Positions 1-11,780 of a DNA stretch of 64,000 nucleotides are shown here, in pieces; positions within the stretch are counted from its first letter, which is position 1; each line of letters begins with the position of its first letter. The stretch is from Glebionis coronaria (lineage: Eukaryota > Streptophyta > Magnoliopsida > Asterales > Asteraceae): the NCBI GenBank assembly GCA_025667525.1, contig CM046876.1, forward strand, positions 481,016,557 through 481,080,556, in the 5' to 3' direction. A program made the position numbers and the translations under genes. The notes beneath the pieces were generated by a model, which was not told where the DNA came from, ran no database searches, and saw only the letters and a program-made list of their open reading frames with translations.

Positions 1-2
1 TG

Positions 3-485
3 TCACCGTATAAGTTGGTATATGGAAAGGCGTGTCATTTACCGGTTGAGATACAACATAGGGCTGAATGGGCGATTAAGACCGTTAATCTGGATTTAGA
101 GAAAGCGGGTAGTTCTAGGAAACTTCAATTATCTAAACTAGACGAGATTAGACGTGATGCTTATGAAAGTTCTAGGATTTATAAGGAGAAAACCAAAGCT
201 TTTCATGACCGACACATCACCAAGAAATATTTCTTGGTAGGTCAAAAAGTTTGGTTATTCAATGCTAGACTTAAGCTTTTCCCAGGAAAGTTGAGAAGTA
301 AATGGACGGGTCCATACATTGTGACTCAAGTCGCTCCACATGGAGCCATTGAAATAAAAAATATGGTGGGTGGAGAGCCTTTTAAATTTAATGGACACCG
401 TTTGAAGCCGTATATTGAGTTGGAGAGTGATCAGATGGAAACGGTGGATGTGGTTTACTTTGAACCACTCCAACCGTCTCAATAG
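3..485 (+). CDS. Integrase C-terminal part of Athila-type Pol (5'-truncated by window edge)
   Basis: This frame is open at its left end and stops at 483-485, giving about 160 residues. It begins with the YGK-CHLP segment that follows the catalytic core of Athila integrases. It then runs through a basic helical stretch to the GPY/F module ([15 protein letters not shown]) and the NGHRLKPY tail. The integrase at 50711-51931 shows the same blocks in the same order. The protein would join element cDNA to the chromosome. No internal stop is visible in this portion. The zinc finger and the DDE residues lie upstream of the window, so integrity of the whole gene cannot be judged. Family assignment rests on motif recognition. 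Confidence 0.85.
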   Translation, partial: SPYKLVYGKACHLPVEIQHRAEWAIKTVNLDLEKAGSSRKLQLSKLDEIRRDAYESSRIYKEKTKAFHDRHITKKYFLVGQKVWLFNARLKLFPGKLRSKWTGPYIVTQVAPHGAIEIKNMVGGEPFKFNGHRLKPYIELESDQMETVDVVYFEPLQPSQ

Positions 486-2254
486 CTCATATGAGTTATG
501 TCTGGCTGAAGACAGTAAACTTAGCGCTTCGCATGAGGCAACCTATGGTTTGTGGTTTTTAGTGTGTGAATTATCTTTTGCAATTTTTTATCTTATTTTT
601 GTGTGTGTTTAAAACTTTGTGGGTTTGTTCACTACAAACCCTCACGAGACAAAACTCGTGCAGTCGGGCTATCGAGTGGTTTAAAGGCTTGCTGCATACG
701 CTAAAAGCAACCGTGATTCCTACGAAAGTGAGTTAGGTTTTTGTTTGTGTGAGTTTGTCAAATTGATTTTTAACCAAAATTTTAATTTAAAGTTTTTGCA
801 TTAAGGACAATACAATGTTTTAAGTTGAGGGGGGTGGCACATGTGTTACATGTTGTGAAATTTTGGTCAAAATGGGTTAAAATGTGATTTTTGGAAAAAA
901 TTGAAAAAAAATTAAATTTTTAAATCACATTATAAGAGTCTTGTGCTAATTAGATGTGGAAGTTTCTTCTACATATATGTTTGTTGAGTGTTTACAGATT
1001 CTGAAGATTAGCTTGTGGATGACTTATTGGAGCAAGCTAGAGGATTTGGCCATAATTATCAGGTGCACCCGATTCCATTATATAATTTGGTTATTAAATT
1101 GATTTGAGTGTTTGCATGTAGTTAGACATATATATAATTTAGATGATCAAACCACGCCGATTGAATTCCTCTACTTACTTTTGCTTAGATCGAATAAGAA
1201 AAGCTTGCATAAATAATATGAAATATAGTAATGTAATAGTTGGGTTAGGACACTTGAAATTGATCTTATTCGGCTCGCCGCCCGCGCACGGTAGCCTTAG
1301 AAAAAAGTTGGAGAACTGTCATAATTATTGGTGGTAGTCATATGTTGGGCTTGCTTATCTGATTCGTCACCCGCGCAAGGTGATACTTTAGTGGTTAGCA
1401 TGGGTCAGACGCCAATCTTTATGATGGATAGCATTGCACTTAGCTGAGACAATTTTATTTGAAATAACCCAATCCTTGTATTGTTGTAATGAAATTAGGA
1501 AGATTATTTTAATTTAGTGCATTGATTAGTTAGACTATGTGGTAGATAATTCCATCATGTGATGTATCAGTAGGCACGAAGTATTACTGTTCCCATTTAA
1601 TTAAAATGGACTAAATTAACTGGTTCCCATGTGCCAGTGTGTCTTCTTATGCACCTATAGGATAGATATTCATTTTTCTGAATGAGTGGTCTTTATATCA
1701 ACCTTAAAAGGAGTGCATAAAGCGTTCGGGGTGACTTGTATACGAAACGGCCCCGAATGGCTAAAAAAGGAGCTTATGTGCGATGTGAAGAAAAAACAAA
1801 GAAAAAAAAAGAGTGAAAAAATTGAAAGAAAAAAAAAATTATGAAAAAAGAGTAAAAAAAAGGAGGTGAAAGTATGAAAGATAAAGTATGATGGCTTATG
1901 ATGTGCTCTTATGGTACAAAAACTCCAATGTTATAAAAGGTGTAAGGTACCTCTTGTTTTAGATTAATGTTTAGATTGATTATAGGTGTGCATTAGGTAC
2001 GTTGGACACATGGTTAATTATATGAAACACAAAGTAAATGAAATTAATGGGAATGATTATGCTAATTGTTTAAGAAGGACAAAAATATTGGTAATCATTT
2101 TGGATTAATTTTCATGTAGGGTGGTTATTAGTGTACTAGGTTGAATTTGATCTTTTTGATAGAATTTCAATGATATGATTAAAAATTATGAAATTAACAT
2201 GCTTATATATTCTTTTTACTTTGAGACAAAGTAAAGGTTAAGTTTAGGGGGGTT
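486..2254 (+). other. Non-coding 3' region of the Athila element, with polypurine tracts
   Basis: No credible env-like or other gene is seen between the integrase stop and the LTR. There is a G-rich purine run near 826-837, a long A/G-rich strand-biased tract at about 1788-1870, and a second purine run at 2238-2252. The last ends directly against the LTR start and is therefore the likely plus-strand priming site. Such long untranslated 3' regions with A-rich tracts are common in Athila/Tat relatives. Confidence 0.6.
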
Positions 2255-2635
2255 TGATTGGTGTATTTTGCATCCACCTAATAGCATGTTAATTTAGCAT
2301 AATTGTATATTTTTTTGTCATTATATATGTACTTTTAGTGTGTTTTGTGATTATGTAGGTTACGCGCGAAATGGAATAAAATGGCCGCTTTGTTAATTTT
2401 TTTGGAGAAAAGATATTGAGAGCGACGATAAATGAAGAAAAAATATTGATGAAAAAGATTTGAGCGCGTCGCAATATTTTCAGTCATCTTTTATTTGTCC
2501 GGGCTTCGTTTGAGCAATTTTTGGTGTTCGGCTATTTTTAATTGAGCAAAAGTTGTTATATCTCAAAAGAATAAAAAAAATGCTAATAATTTTTGGCCCA
2601 TTAGCCTACTAAAAGAAAGTAACCGACATAAGAAG

Positions 2636-2694
<59 letters not shown>

Positions 2695-3659
2695 GATATT
2701 CAGCCATCGAAGGATATAATAAAAAAAAGAAACAATCATTCGTCATTGGGACCATTCATCATTGGTGGGTGAATTGAATAGCAGACAAAGAAGAATAAAA
2801 GAGATTCTACCACAATTGCATTATTGGTAGAATACACAATTGATATTTTGTGGAGAATATCAATCTCAGCCGCCAGTTTTGTGGGAAAAAGAAAAGTGGG
2901 AGCCACAAGAGAAAATTAATTAAAAGAAGTGAAAGAATGAAGGTTGCACAACGGGTCGGGTGCAACGCGATGTCCGGCTAATTTTGTTGTAATTCCTTCC
3001 GGTAACTTTATTTTATGGTTTGATCATTACTTTTGGATTATCATATATTTATTACATTGATTTATGATTTATTTATAAACTGTTTTGATAGAATTAATAT
3101 TATGTTTAATTATTTGTGCAAGACAATTTATTGTTAGTTAACGACTCATTCTTATTCTCTTTAGTTAAAGAAAAAGATGGTCGCATAATCAACATAAGTT
3201 GTACCTAAATAGATTATTAAAACATAATTATTGGTTCGATTAATATAAGATTTATTATCACGAGTCATTGATAAACATAATAAGTGCCGACATTAATTCA
3301 TTCATATTAAGTCGAGATAATCTTTGCAAACGAACTAAAAAGTTTAGATAATACATAAGTGTGATCAACCATAAATATTAGGAGCTGGAAGGGATTGCAT
3401 TTTTCTTTTATTTATTTACATCTTTATTATATTTTTCTAGCTTTATTATTAGTTTAATAAGTATTTTAATTTTTAATCAGCATTTTTATTATTAAAAGAA
3501 TTTTAGTGAATTAGATTTTAAAACCAAAACTTTTATTGATCAGTGATCACCCCAAAACTTAAATTAAAACAACATATTCCTCGTAGATTCGATACCCGCT
3601 TACCCTATCTAGTATAAGGTGATTAGGTTTATTTTTGATCGGTACTTCGACGCTGATCA
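2255..3659 (+). repeat. 3' LTR of the left Athila-type element
   Basis: This is a direct call from the polypurine tract ending at 2252, a start at TGATTGG, an end at GATCA, and the change to CACTA sequence immediately after. Its length is about 1.4 kb. The partner LTR is outside the window, so the boundaries rest on the tip motifs and the neighbouring insertion site, not on a pairwise match. Confidence 0.65.
2639..2690. repeat. (TA)26 microsatellite inside the LTR
   Basis: An uninterrupted TA dinucleotide run of 52 bases lies within the LTR, preceded by AGAAGTAA and followed by TTAGGATATT. Confidence 0.95.
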
Positions 3660-3690
3660 TTAACTATCGTCTGTTTTTGTCACTTCATTA

Positions 3691-4006
3691 GGAGGCAATG
3701 CTCGAGTTCAGGCTACAGGCAAATATACGGACGAAGAGATCAACCGTAAAGTCAGAGGCGGTAAGCAGCGGGGTCACATCCCAGGTGTTGGTCAGGTAGT
3801 GTCGGGAATGCTCCAAAATATCCCATATACTCCCCCACCCGCCACCGACGAGCGAACGGAACTCATGTGGAATTTTTTTAAGAAGTGACCATAGGTGCGC
3901 CGATACGTTCTCACAACACCTATCGGGTGGTGCTAGCGGGAGTGGCACGGGCGGGAGTGGCGGGGGTGGTTCTAGCGGGAGTAGTAATGGGAATGATGAC
4001 GAGTAG
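3691..4006 (+). pseudogene. Last exon of a CACTA-associated transposon protein (transposase_24-like)
   Basis: Reading forward from 3691 gives a segment with YTDEEI, then VRGGKQRGHIPGVG, then a WNFFKK block. The GKQRGH-PGVG motif is typical of the ORF that accompanies the TNP2 transposase in plant CACTA elements. A polypyrimidine stretch ending in ATTAG at 3679-3691 looks like a splice acceptor. After FFKK the frame meets TGA near 3886. The neighbouring frame continues with a Gly/Ser-rich tail ending in DDE and a TAG at 4004-4006, so a one-base change in the T/A-rich stretch just before has probably broken the gene. Upstream exons are absent. The function in transposition is inferred from family membership only. 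Confidence 0.6.
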
Positions 4007-4285
4007 AATGGCACCAATGGTTAGTATTTCTTGTTTTTCCTACCTTAACATGCATGTTTAATAGTTGTAAACCCCGAATTGTAACTAGGAACCAATGTAT
4101 TTGTATTTGTACCCAAGTAGTGATGTATGTATTTGTATTGAGTTACTCGATCGAGAGGTTATATGTTATTGTGTTTTTCTACTACCTTTGTGGATGTTTT
4201 ATAGCAGATTGTATTCCAGGTTTTGGTAGATTTTTTCCAGAAATAATCTGGAAATAGCCTGCTGTGCAGATTGTATTAAAAAACC

Positions 4286-4770
4286 TTGTAGTTTCCCCGA
4301 CGACATGTCGTCGGGGAAAACAAGGACGCGTTTGACTTTCAAAAAAAGTCAATCGACTTTCAAAAAAGTCAATTGGCTTTCCCTGGCGATATGTCGCCAG
4401 AGAAAACTTGTCAGAAAAATAAACTGCAACGTGGCCTGTTTGACTTGTCAACGTAAAAGGAATGTTTCCCTGCCGACATGTCACCGGGGAAAAATAAAGA
4501 TTAATTAGCATTTTTGTAAAGTGTGATTAATATTGCCACTTTTCCCTGACGACATATGTCGTTGGGGATACACTCCCTGACAAATGCCAGCGTGGCAAAT
4601 AGTCTCATGGAGAAAAGCAGTAGGGTCCACACCGTCGCCAGGGAAAACTTTATTAGTCGCCAGGGATTCTTTCCCTTACGGCTAACTCATGGCGACTTCC
4701 CCCGGCTACATGTCGCCAGAGATAGGTTTCCCTAGCGACATGTCGCCAGGGAAACCCTCGAAATTTAGTC
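4286..4770. repeat. Palindromic subterminal repeats of the CACTA element
   Basis: At least six imperfect palindromes centred on GACATGTC or close variants occur near 4305, 4393, 4479, 4555, 4710 and 4739. They are flanked by repeats of TTCCC(T/C)GGCGAC and CGCCAGGGAAA. CACTA elements usually carry such arrays as binding sites for a transposon-encoded protein. Here the role is inferred from position. Confidence 0.65.
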
Positions 4771-4799
4771 GGGGAAGGCTTGCATTTTTGTAGTGGGAA

Positions 4800-5360
4800 T
4801 TCTCGTTTATGTTCGTTCATTTAATAAATGAACGAACACGAACAAGATTTTTGTTCATTTAGTTAAATGAACGAACATGAACAATGTTCCATTTGTTTAT
4901 TTGCGCTCGCGAACACTCGATTATGTGTGTTCGATTATGTTTAATTAGTTCTCGTTTACGCTCGATTTTTTTCGTTCGATTAACATCCTAAATATTAAAA
5001 AGAATTTAATAAAGCATTTATTAAGGAACTCAAAGATTTATACCAATAATATAAACTATATATTTATTATTTCAAAGATTATATGAATCATTTAAAGCAA
5101 CATTTTTAGTTTCATCCTCTTTTATGTCCATTTATATTTAATATATGATCGTTTACACAAATTTATGTTCGTTTACGTTCGTTTAACTTATTAATAAATG
5201 AACATAACCGAACATGGACAAGTTCTAATTTAAATAAACGAACATGAACAAAATTTTGGTCTGATTACGCGTTCGCGTTCATTTATTTGTTCGGCTAAAA
5301 TTAGGTAAACGAACATGAACATAGCTTCGTCCGCGTTCGACCGATTCGTTTACGACTCTA
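4800..5360. repeat. GTTCGTTTA / TAAACGAAC palindromic repeat field
   Basis: The stretch is built from degenerate copies of GTTCGTTTA and its complement. It includes a perfect 12-bp inverted repeat around a single central A at 4812-4836. I do not know the family. No gene is visible. The region 5361-5581 after it holds nothing I can name. Confidence 0.5.
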
Positions 5361-5581
5361 TAAAAAATACTACAACACCTAACTCTCTGTTTCTTCCAAA
5401 TAAATGATATCGAAATACTATCGTCAATGATCTTCATCGTATTAATCTTAACCACCTGAAAACAAGTAAGTTACGAAACCTCCATATTCACCACATAGCA
5501 CATATAACCACAACATCGAAAAAAGAATTTATTTTCTCACCCAAGTTCAAATCACCATCATCGGTCATATCAAGAAGATTT

Positions 5582-6351
5582 TGAAGGTTTATTAACATCA
5601 TAACAATTATATAAAACCCTAAACGAGATCAAAGCACATATAGCGGAAGTGATTTAACAAGATCATAATAATAACACAATTATAATTAATCAAATTAGGG
5701 TTACCTACCTTTACGCTAAAGCAATTCCACAAGACGAAGAACAAATCACCAATTCGGGTTTATACCGTATACACCAAGATATAATCTAAAGTAAGACTAT
5801 ATTACGATCTTATACACACGTAATACAACGAGCTAACCGTGATTCTAGCACGTGAAAACCGAGCTACAACACTTATGAATAATCTACCCAACAAACCTAG
5901 AGAGGGGCTAGGACTAGATTGTAAGTAAATTGATCAAACAAGAAAACCAACCAAATACCCCTTTGTGGGTATTCTTGCGATCGACCAACAAGAGAGAAAG
6001 GGTAGAAAGATTATCGTGATGTGAATTATGAGGAGAAGGATTTGTTTATATAGGCATAATCTTGTATCTAAAAACCAATAAAAGGAGGTTTTCCCCCTTC
6101 CTTTTTCCCCATAACCGACCGACCAAACCCACCCTTAGGGGTGTTCCGGAATCTTCCAAACTTCTTTCTTTATATTTACTTACTATATATTTATTTAACA
6201 CTCGTTAATACTTAACTATTAATTAACTAACGATCGTTAAAGTTATGTCTCGTTTAAATTAATAAATACATAAGTATATATTTATTAAATAAATTAATAA
6301 ATACAATAAATATATTTATTAATTAAATTAACTCTTTACATATTGTGTGCA
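5582..6351 (-). repeat. 3' LTR of the short LTR element
   Basis: This is the left copy of the direct repeat. It aligns along its whole length with 6774-7540 with scattered substitutions, more divergent by eye than the LTR pairs of the large elements to the right. Confidence 0.65.
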
Positions 6352-6773
6352 AATAATCACGTAGTTTTAATACAATAAATATATTTAAAAGTATTCCCTA
6401 ATTCTAGATTTATTGAATCAAATAATCACGTAGTACATAAAATCATATAAACATATAATTTTACAATCCATGAAAACATGCACGTTATCATGGATTCCCC
6501 ACAAATCTTAACAATTAAATCTCTACGGATCGTAACCATACATGACATAACAATTAATCATGCAATTTAATCTAAAATTAACCCACATGTAATTTAGGGT
6601 TTCAAAACAATTCTTTTTTTATTAAAAATTCGGTCAAAACCCTAATTTTTAAAAAACAAAACTCTAATTTTAAGAAAACTGAAAAAACATGTAGTTTTAA
6701 CTCTAAACAATTATTAGTTTAAAACTTTAGATTTTCGATAATTATAACATGTTAAAACGGCTCTCGATACCAC

Positions 6774-7540
6774 TGAAGGTTTATTAACATCATAACAATT
6801 ATATAAAACCCTAAACAAGATCAAAGCACATATAGCGGAAGCGATTTAACAAGATCATAATAATAACACAATTATAATTAATCGAATTAGGGTTACATAC
6901 CTTTACACTAAAGCAATTCCACAAGACGAAGAACGAATAACCAATTCGGGTTTATACCGTATACACCAAGATATAGTCTAAAGTATGACTATATTACGAT
7001 CTTGTACACACGTAATACAACGAGCTAACCATGATTATAGCACAACCGAGCTACAACGCTTGTAAATAATCTACCCAACAACCCTAGAGAGGGGCTAGGA
7101 CTAGATTGTAAGTAAATTGATTAAACAAGAAAACCAACCAAGTACCCCTTTGTGGGTATTCTTGCGATCGACCAACAAGAGAGAAAGGGGAGAAAGATTA
7201 TTGTGATGTGAATTATAAGGAGAAGGATTTGTTTATATAGGCATTAATCTTGTATCCAAAAACAAATAAAAGGATGTTTTTCCCCTTCCTTTTCCCCCAT
7301 AACGGACCGACCAAACACATCCTTAGGATTGTTCCAGAATCTTCCAAACTTTTTTCTTTATATTTACTTACTATATATTTATTTAACACTCGTTAATACT
7401 TAGCTATTAATTAATTAACGATCGTTAAAGTTATGTCTCGGTTTAAATTAATAAATAAATAAATATATATTTATTAAATAAATTAATAAATACAATAAAT
7501 ATATTTATTAATTAAATTAACTATTTACGTATTGTGTGCA
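6774..7540 (-). repeat. 5' LTR of the short LTR element
   Basis: This is the right copy of the direct repeat, directly preceded on the plus strand by the complement of the primer binding site at 6759-6772. Confidence 0.65.
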
Positions 7541-8226
7541 ATCCCGTAATCTCGAGTTCGATCCTTTCACACAACTATTAAATATAAGTCCATAAACTTA
7601 CAGATTCAAGACGCTATCTAGAGGGGTCGCATCCAAGTCCACCATCTACAAATGAAATCCTAAATATTCTTAGAAAATGAACTAAGTATTATCTGTTAGA
7701 TTTCATTGGAAACCCATAGGTGACATTGTGTTATTCATCCCAATTTATAGATTATAAAACCCTAATGTACCCAAAGCCTACAGACCAGGCTTGGGATTTT
7801 ATTTGTCCTCTAACACTTCCCCGCAGTCCAAGCGGCGAAATCGCGAAAGCTTGGACTAGAGTAGAAAATAAAATAAAACAAAACAATAAACCAAAATAAA
7901 ACGGGATAACCCAAAGTATCCATTATTCTATTTTTAACGCATAACCAAAGTATGTGAAGGATAAACAAAGTACCTCAAATTATTCATGCAGACTCAAGGT
8001 ATATCAATCTGTCGAAGATGACAGACTCAAGGTAATACTTGTATCTATCTGTTGAAGCAGACTCAAGGTAATAACTATATCTATCTGCTGAAGATGCCAG
8101 ACTCAACCTATATCTATCTGAATAAAACTAAAATTCGTCTCGGAACTTATACCATAGATTCGACAAAAGTCGTCTCGGGACTTGATACCCTAGATTCGAC
8201 AAAAGTCGTCTCAGGACTTATACCTT
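7541..8226. other. Unassigned spacer with short tandem repeats
   Basis: No gene is visible. The part up to about 7860, with CCTCTAACACTTCCCC, recalls copia LTR or leader fragments, but I cannot prove it. From 7991 the word GACTCAA recurs at 7991, 8024, 8060 and 8100 in units of 33-40 bp. A 36-bp unit containing TAGATTCGACAAAAGTCG is repeated at 8155 and 8191. Confidence 0.5.
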
Positions 8227-8508
8227 CACTAGTACAAAAAAGGTATCCGTCACACTCAAAAAGAGTGACCGTAGGCATACAGTCACACGCGGTTTTTTTT
8301 GTCTTTGTGACCAAAGGTCCCGCGACCGTAGGTACACTATGGTCACGATATGATCTTTGTGACGATAACCAGCAAAAAAATGTGACCAATACTCGAAAAT
8401 GTGTGACAAACTAGGTACAATATTTGGTGTTTTAGTGAATATGTGTGACGGTAAACACTCTACAGTTACACGAGTTTTGTTTGAGAGTGACTATTGTTTA
8501 TAAATTTG
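8227..8508 (+). mobile_element. Left terminus of a second CACTA-like element
   Basis: The sequence starts CACTAGTACAAAAAAGG, a CACTA-type terminal repeat. It is then dense in the motif GTGAC and its complement GTCAC (for example near 8268, 8282, 8310, 8342, 8358, 8382, 8449 and 8490). The same motif dominates the sequence that resumes after the Tekay insertion at 35157, which suggests one interrupted element. The opposite terminal repeat was not found, so the extent is unknown. Confidence 0.55.
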
Positions 8509-11500
8509 TGTCACACTCCCAAAATATCAGAGTATAATGGCAACAAGGGAGTGGTGACGTCATGATTATCATACACATAGTTACAAAGAACGACCTCTAA
8601 ATGAGACGTTCGGAAAATTGATCACTTGCATTTGATAAAATAAAGAGTTTTAACATAGTGCGGAAGCATAAAAACTGGTCACGGATACAAAAACATAGTT
8701 TTCAAATGGTACAAATGATCTTTATAATCAATAGAAATGACGGCAGTGCATGAGACCTCACATAGCATCTTCATTCTTAATACCTGAGAAAAACATTGCT
8801 AAAGCGTCAACATAAAGTTGGTGAGTTCATAGGTTTAGTTAATTTGAAGTGTTTAATGAACCACAAGATTTTCCCACCCATGATGACAATATAACAAATA
8901 CAAAGCCATCATAAAAGCATTTATTACAGTCTAAGCTCGTGGCACCGAAGCGTTAACAACACCGGCAGTATAGTCATATAAATGTAGCCCAACTGGATGC
9001 CTAAACCCACGACATCCTATCTCAGACTCAAATGAAACTGTGCCCGCTTGTCCCCTGTTGGACCAAGACGGACAGGGGCGTCAACCCCGATAGATCTATC
9101 CATAACATTCGCGCTTACACAAAGTAATTAACGGTTCACGATTCACGGGCCAAAGCAACTGGGTTTTAAGTGGGACTTAGACTAGTATATAAATCAGTTA
9201 ATGCACTTGTGTTCAAACGTTAAATCAAGCAATGTCTCACCCCAAAAAGCAGTAAAAGCAGTTAAAAAGTGGGGCTATAAACTCACCTCAAATGATAGTC
9301 AAGCAAAAGTAATCAAACAGTAGGCACAGAAAAATGCTCGCAACAATGTCAACCCAAACCGCAGCCTAGCAATAATAATAACTAGCTAAGCTACAAGTAA
9401 AGCAATTAAATAATTATTCTTACATTACATTGTACTTGCACCAATTAATAAATAAAAATATTTACTTTTTATTTCAAAAGTTAAACTAATATTAAAATGT
9501 CAAGTTTTATAGAATAAAAACGCACACAAAAATAATTAATTTAAAATGACACAAGACAGACTCTTTAGAAAATTAGACGCGACAATTAATTATATTTTTA
9601 GTTTTGGTCAATTGGTAGTTGGTCTCTATCTATGTCCAATAATAGTCCAAGTCTCAGTCCAATACAGTCCATATAATAATACGGTCCTAATCCTAATTTT
9701 TGTCCAAATAATATATGTCAGTCATATTTGTCTTATTATTTTTAGTCTCAATTATTTATTAATATGAGTGTCCAAAATAAATAAATAAAGTGATCGTCCC
9801 TTTTGGGTCGTCAATAAATAAATTATGAGACCCTTGTCCGGGACCCACTTTAATTGGGCCTTTTAGTTCGGTTAGAGTCAAAAGAAAGGGGACTCGGCAT
9901 ATACGACTAACACGAAGAATGCCTACTCCCACGCTCCACGCGCGAACCGTGACACCAATTTAGTCCGGGTTAAATTATATTAATATTTATTTAATATTTC
10001 TTAAGTTTTAATTTTTAAGTTTAAATTAATTAAAGGGTTCAATTTTGATAAGTATAATAATTAAGTGGGGTTTATTTTTCTATTAAACTATATAATACAT
10101 ACACTCATAGTACAATTGTCCCCTTTTTTTTGTTTCATTTGTGTCATCTCTTCCACTGACACACTAACACTACCTAGTACTTTAATAATAATAAAAAAAA
10201 CATTTCTCTTTGTGGCTTGTCTTTCTCGACGTAGGAACAAGAACATGAAACACCATTTGCTTGAAAAACTCAACCGTGGCTTCATTTGCAATTTGTGGAC
10301 TCGATTCTTAATGTTTTTCGACGATTTAAAAAGCTTGAAGATCCTTACGATCTCGACTACAAATCCCACCACAAAAACGACACGATTTGACGTGGTTTTG
10401 ACTAGTTTTACTCGAAAGAACAACATAGTTACACAAAAACTTAAAAACTCATTTTTAGCTCAAATAATCCCAAACTTTTCGTCTCAAAACATCATGTTAC
10501 TCATATATGATGCATTCACTTTCGAAAATATAACTTTGCTTATGATTTCAACGTACCCATTTAGCCATTTTTGAAGAAAGTTGTGATTTCATGTAAAGAG
10601 CTTGATTATTAGTTGTAAGAAATGGTTTTAGATGTGCAAGTACAAGTAATATGTTATGAACGAAATCTAGATGGAGGTTTAGAGCCTTACAATGCTAAGT
10701 GAATCGGTGAACCAAGAACCCACGAATTAACTATCTAAACGAGACCTTAAATCGAAACCTTAACTCGTCCTTAAGCTAGAAAAATGAACCAAATCCGCAA
10801 CCCACTCGTCCTAGCTCGAACCCACGAAAATCTTTAGCTCGGCAAAACTCTAGTCGTGTACATTCATCGTTGTGTTGTGTTCTTGAATATGTTTAAGTAA
10901 GTGTATGTGATTTGTTTATGTGTTTTGGTAAGGTGTTTGCAAATTTTCTTATAAGCTTGTATGAAATGAAAATGGAGGGTGAGGTTGGTGTTGTATGAGT
11001 CTTGGCAGAGAGAAGAAAGATGGAAATGAGTGTTGTGTTTGTAGGAAAGAGAGAATAGAGAAAGGTAGTGAGTTTTATGTTGTGTGAATTTGTTTAGTTT
11101 ATAGAAGTGAGTATCATATGGGATAAAAGTAGTTAGGGTGGTAGGGATTTGGGTCATGCAAAGTTGGTGATTAGCAAATAGGGTAAACTACAAAATTTTG
11201 GTACTTGGTGAAGGCTTTGGGCCGATTCATACAATATGTATGTCTCGGTTGATATGTATCAAAAGGGGAAATGGTTAAGTTTGAATTTTTGAATGGAAAA
11301 GGGTATTGTCTACTTACTCTAAATAGGTTATATTAATTTAAGGTTTAAAAGTTAGTGGATTGTATTTGAATTATTTAGGATAGTATGTATTAGTAGAGAT
11401 ATAAGTAAAATGAGGTAGAGTGTAGTGTAAGAGTATTGTGTAGAATATTATGTAGGGAAAATAAAAATGGTGAAAAGTGTAAGTGTTTTTGTGTTTAGTA

Positions 11501-11747
11501 AAACTGGATGAATGGTTAACTTAAATAGTTAACGTTATATAATTAGGTTCAAATAATGAAGTGATGAATGACACGATATTCTAATGACTCCAAATAATGC
11601 TAAGTACAAATAATAACACATAAAAATAAAAACCCTGATATACCATAATTATGAGATAACTTCTCAATTTGTTAAATCCACAAGGTTCAAAGCTCACATT
11701 AAATTAATACATGGGAAAATAAAGATGAAAAATTGACGAATGTCACA
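8509..11747 (-). repeat. 3' LTR of the Tekay element
   Basis: This LTR begins TGTCACACTCCC and ends TGTCACA on the plus strand. It is almost identical to 31918-35156. Small open frames inside it (for example 10065-10574) recur in both copies, have no recognisable domain, and are best taken as chance frames in LTR sequence. Confidence 0.92.
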
Positions 11748-11780
11748 GTATCCCCATGTTTTAGAGATTTCGTCGCGAAA

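Larger units (their letters stand above)
1..3659 (+). mobile_element. 3' part of an Athila-type Ty3/gypsy LTR retrotransposon
   Basis: The window opens inside this element. It contains the end of the integrase, about 1.8 kb of non-coding 3' region and one LTR ending at a CA. The LTR begins TGAT and ends ATCA, the same tips as the two complete Athila elements further right. The sequence that resumes at 3660 reads as an exon of a CACTA transposon gene preceded by an acceptor-like site, so the element appears to have inserted into a CACTA gene, probably an intron. The 5' LTR and target duplication lie outside the window. Confidence 0.8.
3660..4795 (+). mobile_element. Right end of a CACTA (EnSpm) DNA transposon
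   Basis: Three things support this. A conserved C-terminal transposon ORF exon lies at 3691-4006. A subterminal zone (4286-4770) is full of palindromes around GACATGTC and repeats of CGCCAGGGAAA. The end is TTTTTGTAGTG at 4785-4795, the reverse complement of a CACTACAAAAA terminus. The left part of the transposon lies beyond the Athila insertion and outside the window. Confidence 0.7.
5582..7540 (-). mobile_element. Short non-coding LTR retrotransposon (TRIM/LARD-like)
   Basis: Two direct repeats of about 770 bp (5582-6351 and 6774-7540), each starting TG and ending CA, flank an internal segment of only about 422 bp. Just left of the right repeat, 6759-6772 is the complement of an initiator-Met primer site carrying one extra base (TGGTATCGAGAGCC on the minus strand), so transcription runs right to left. 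A CTATATAAAC box lies in both LTRs on the minus strand (near 6044 and 7231). No coding frame is present. The flanking five bases differ (GATTT versus ATCCC) and no polypurine tract abuts the left LTR, so it may have been rearranged. Confidence 0.65.

Noticed and set aside
3688..4017. 109-codon minus-strand Pro-rich frame
   Set aside because: It is antisense of the Gly/Ser-rich tail of the CACTA exon.
10065..10574. 169-codon plus-strand frame
   Set aside because: It lies in the Tekay LTR, recurs in shortened form in the other LTR (33621-33983), is AT-rich and has no recognisable domain.
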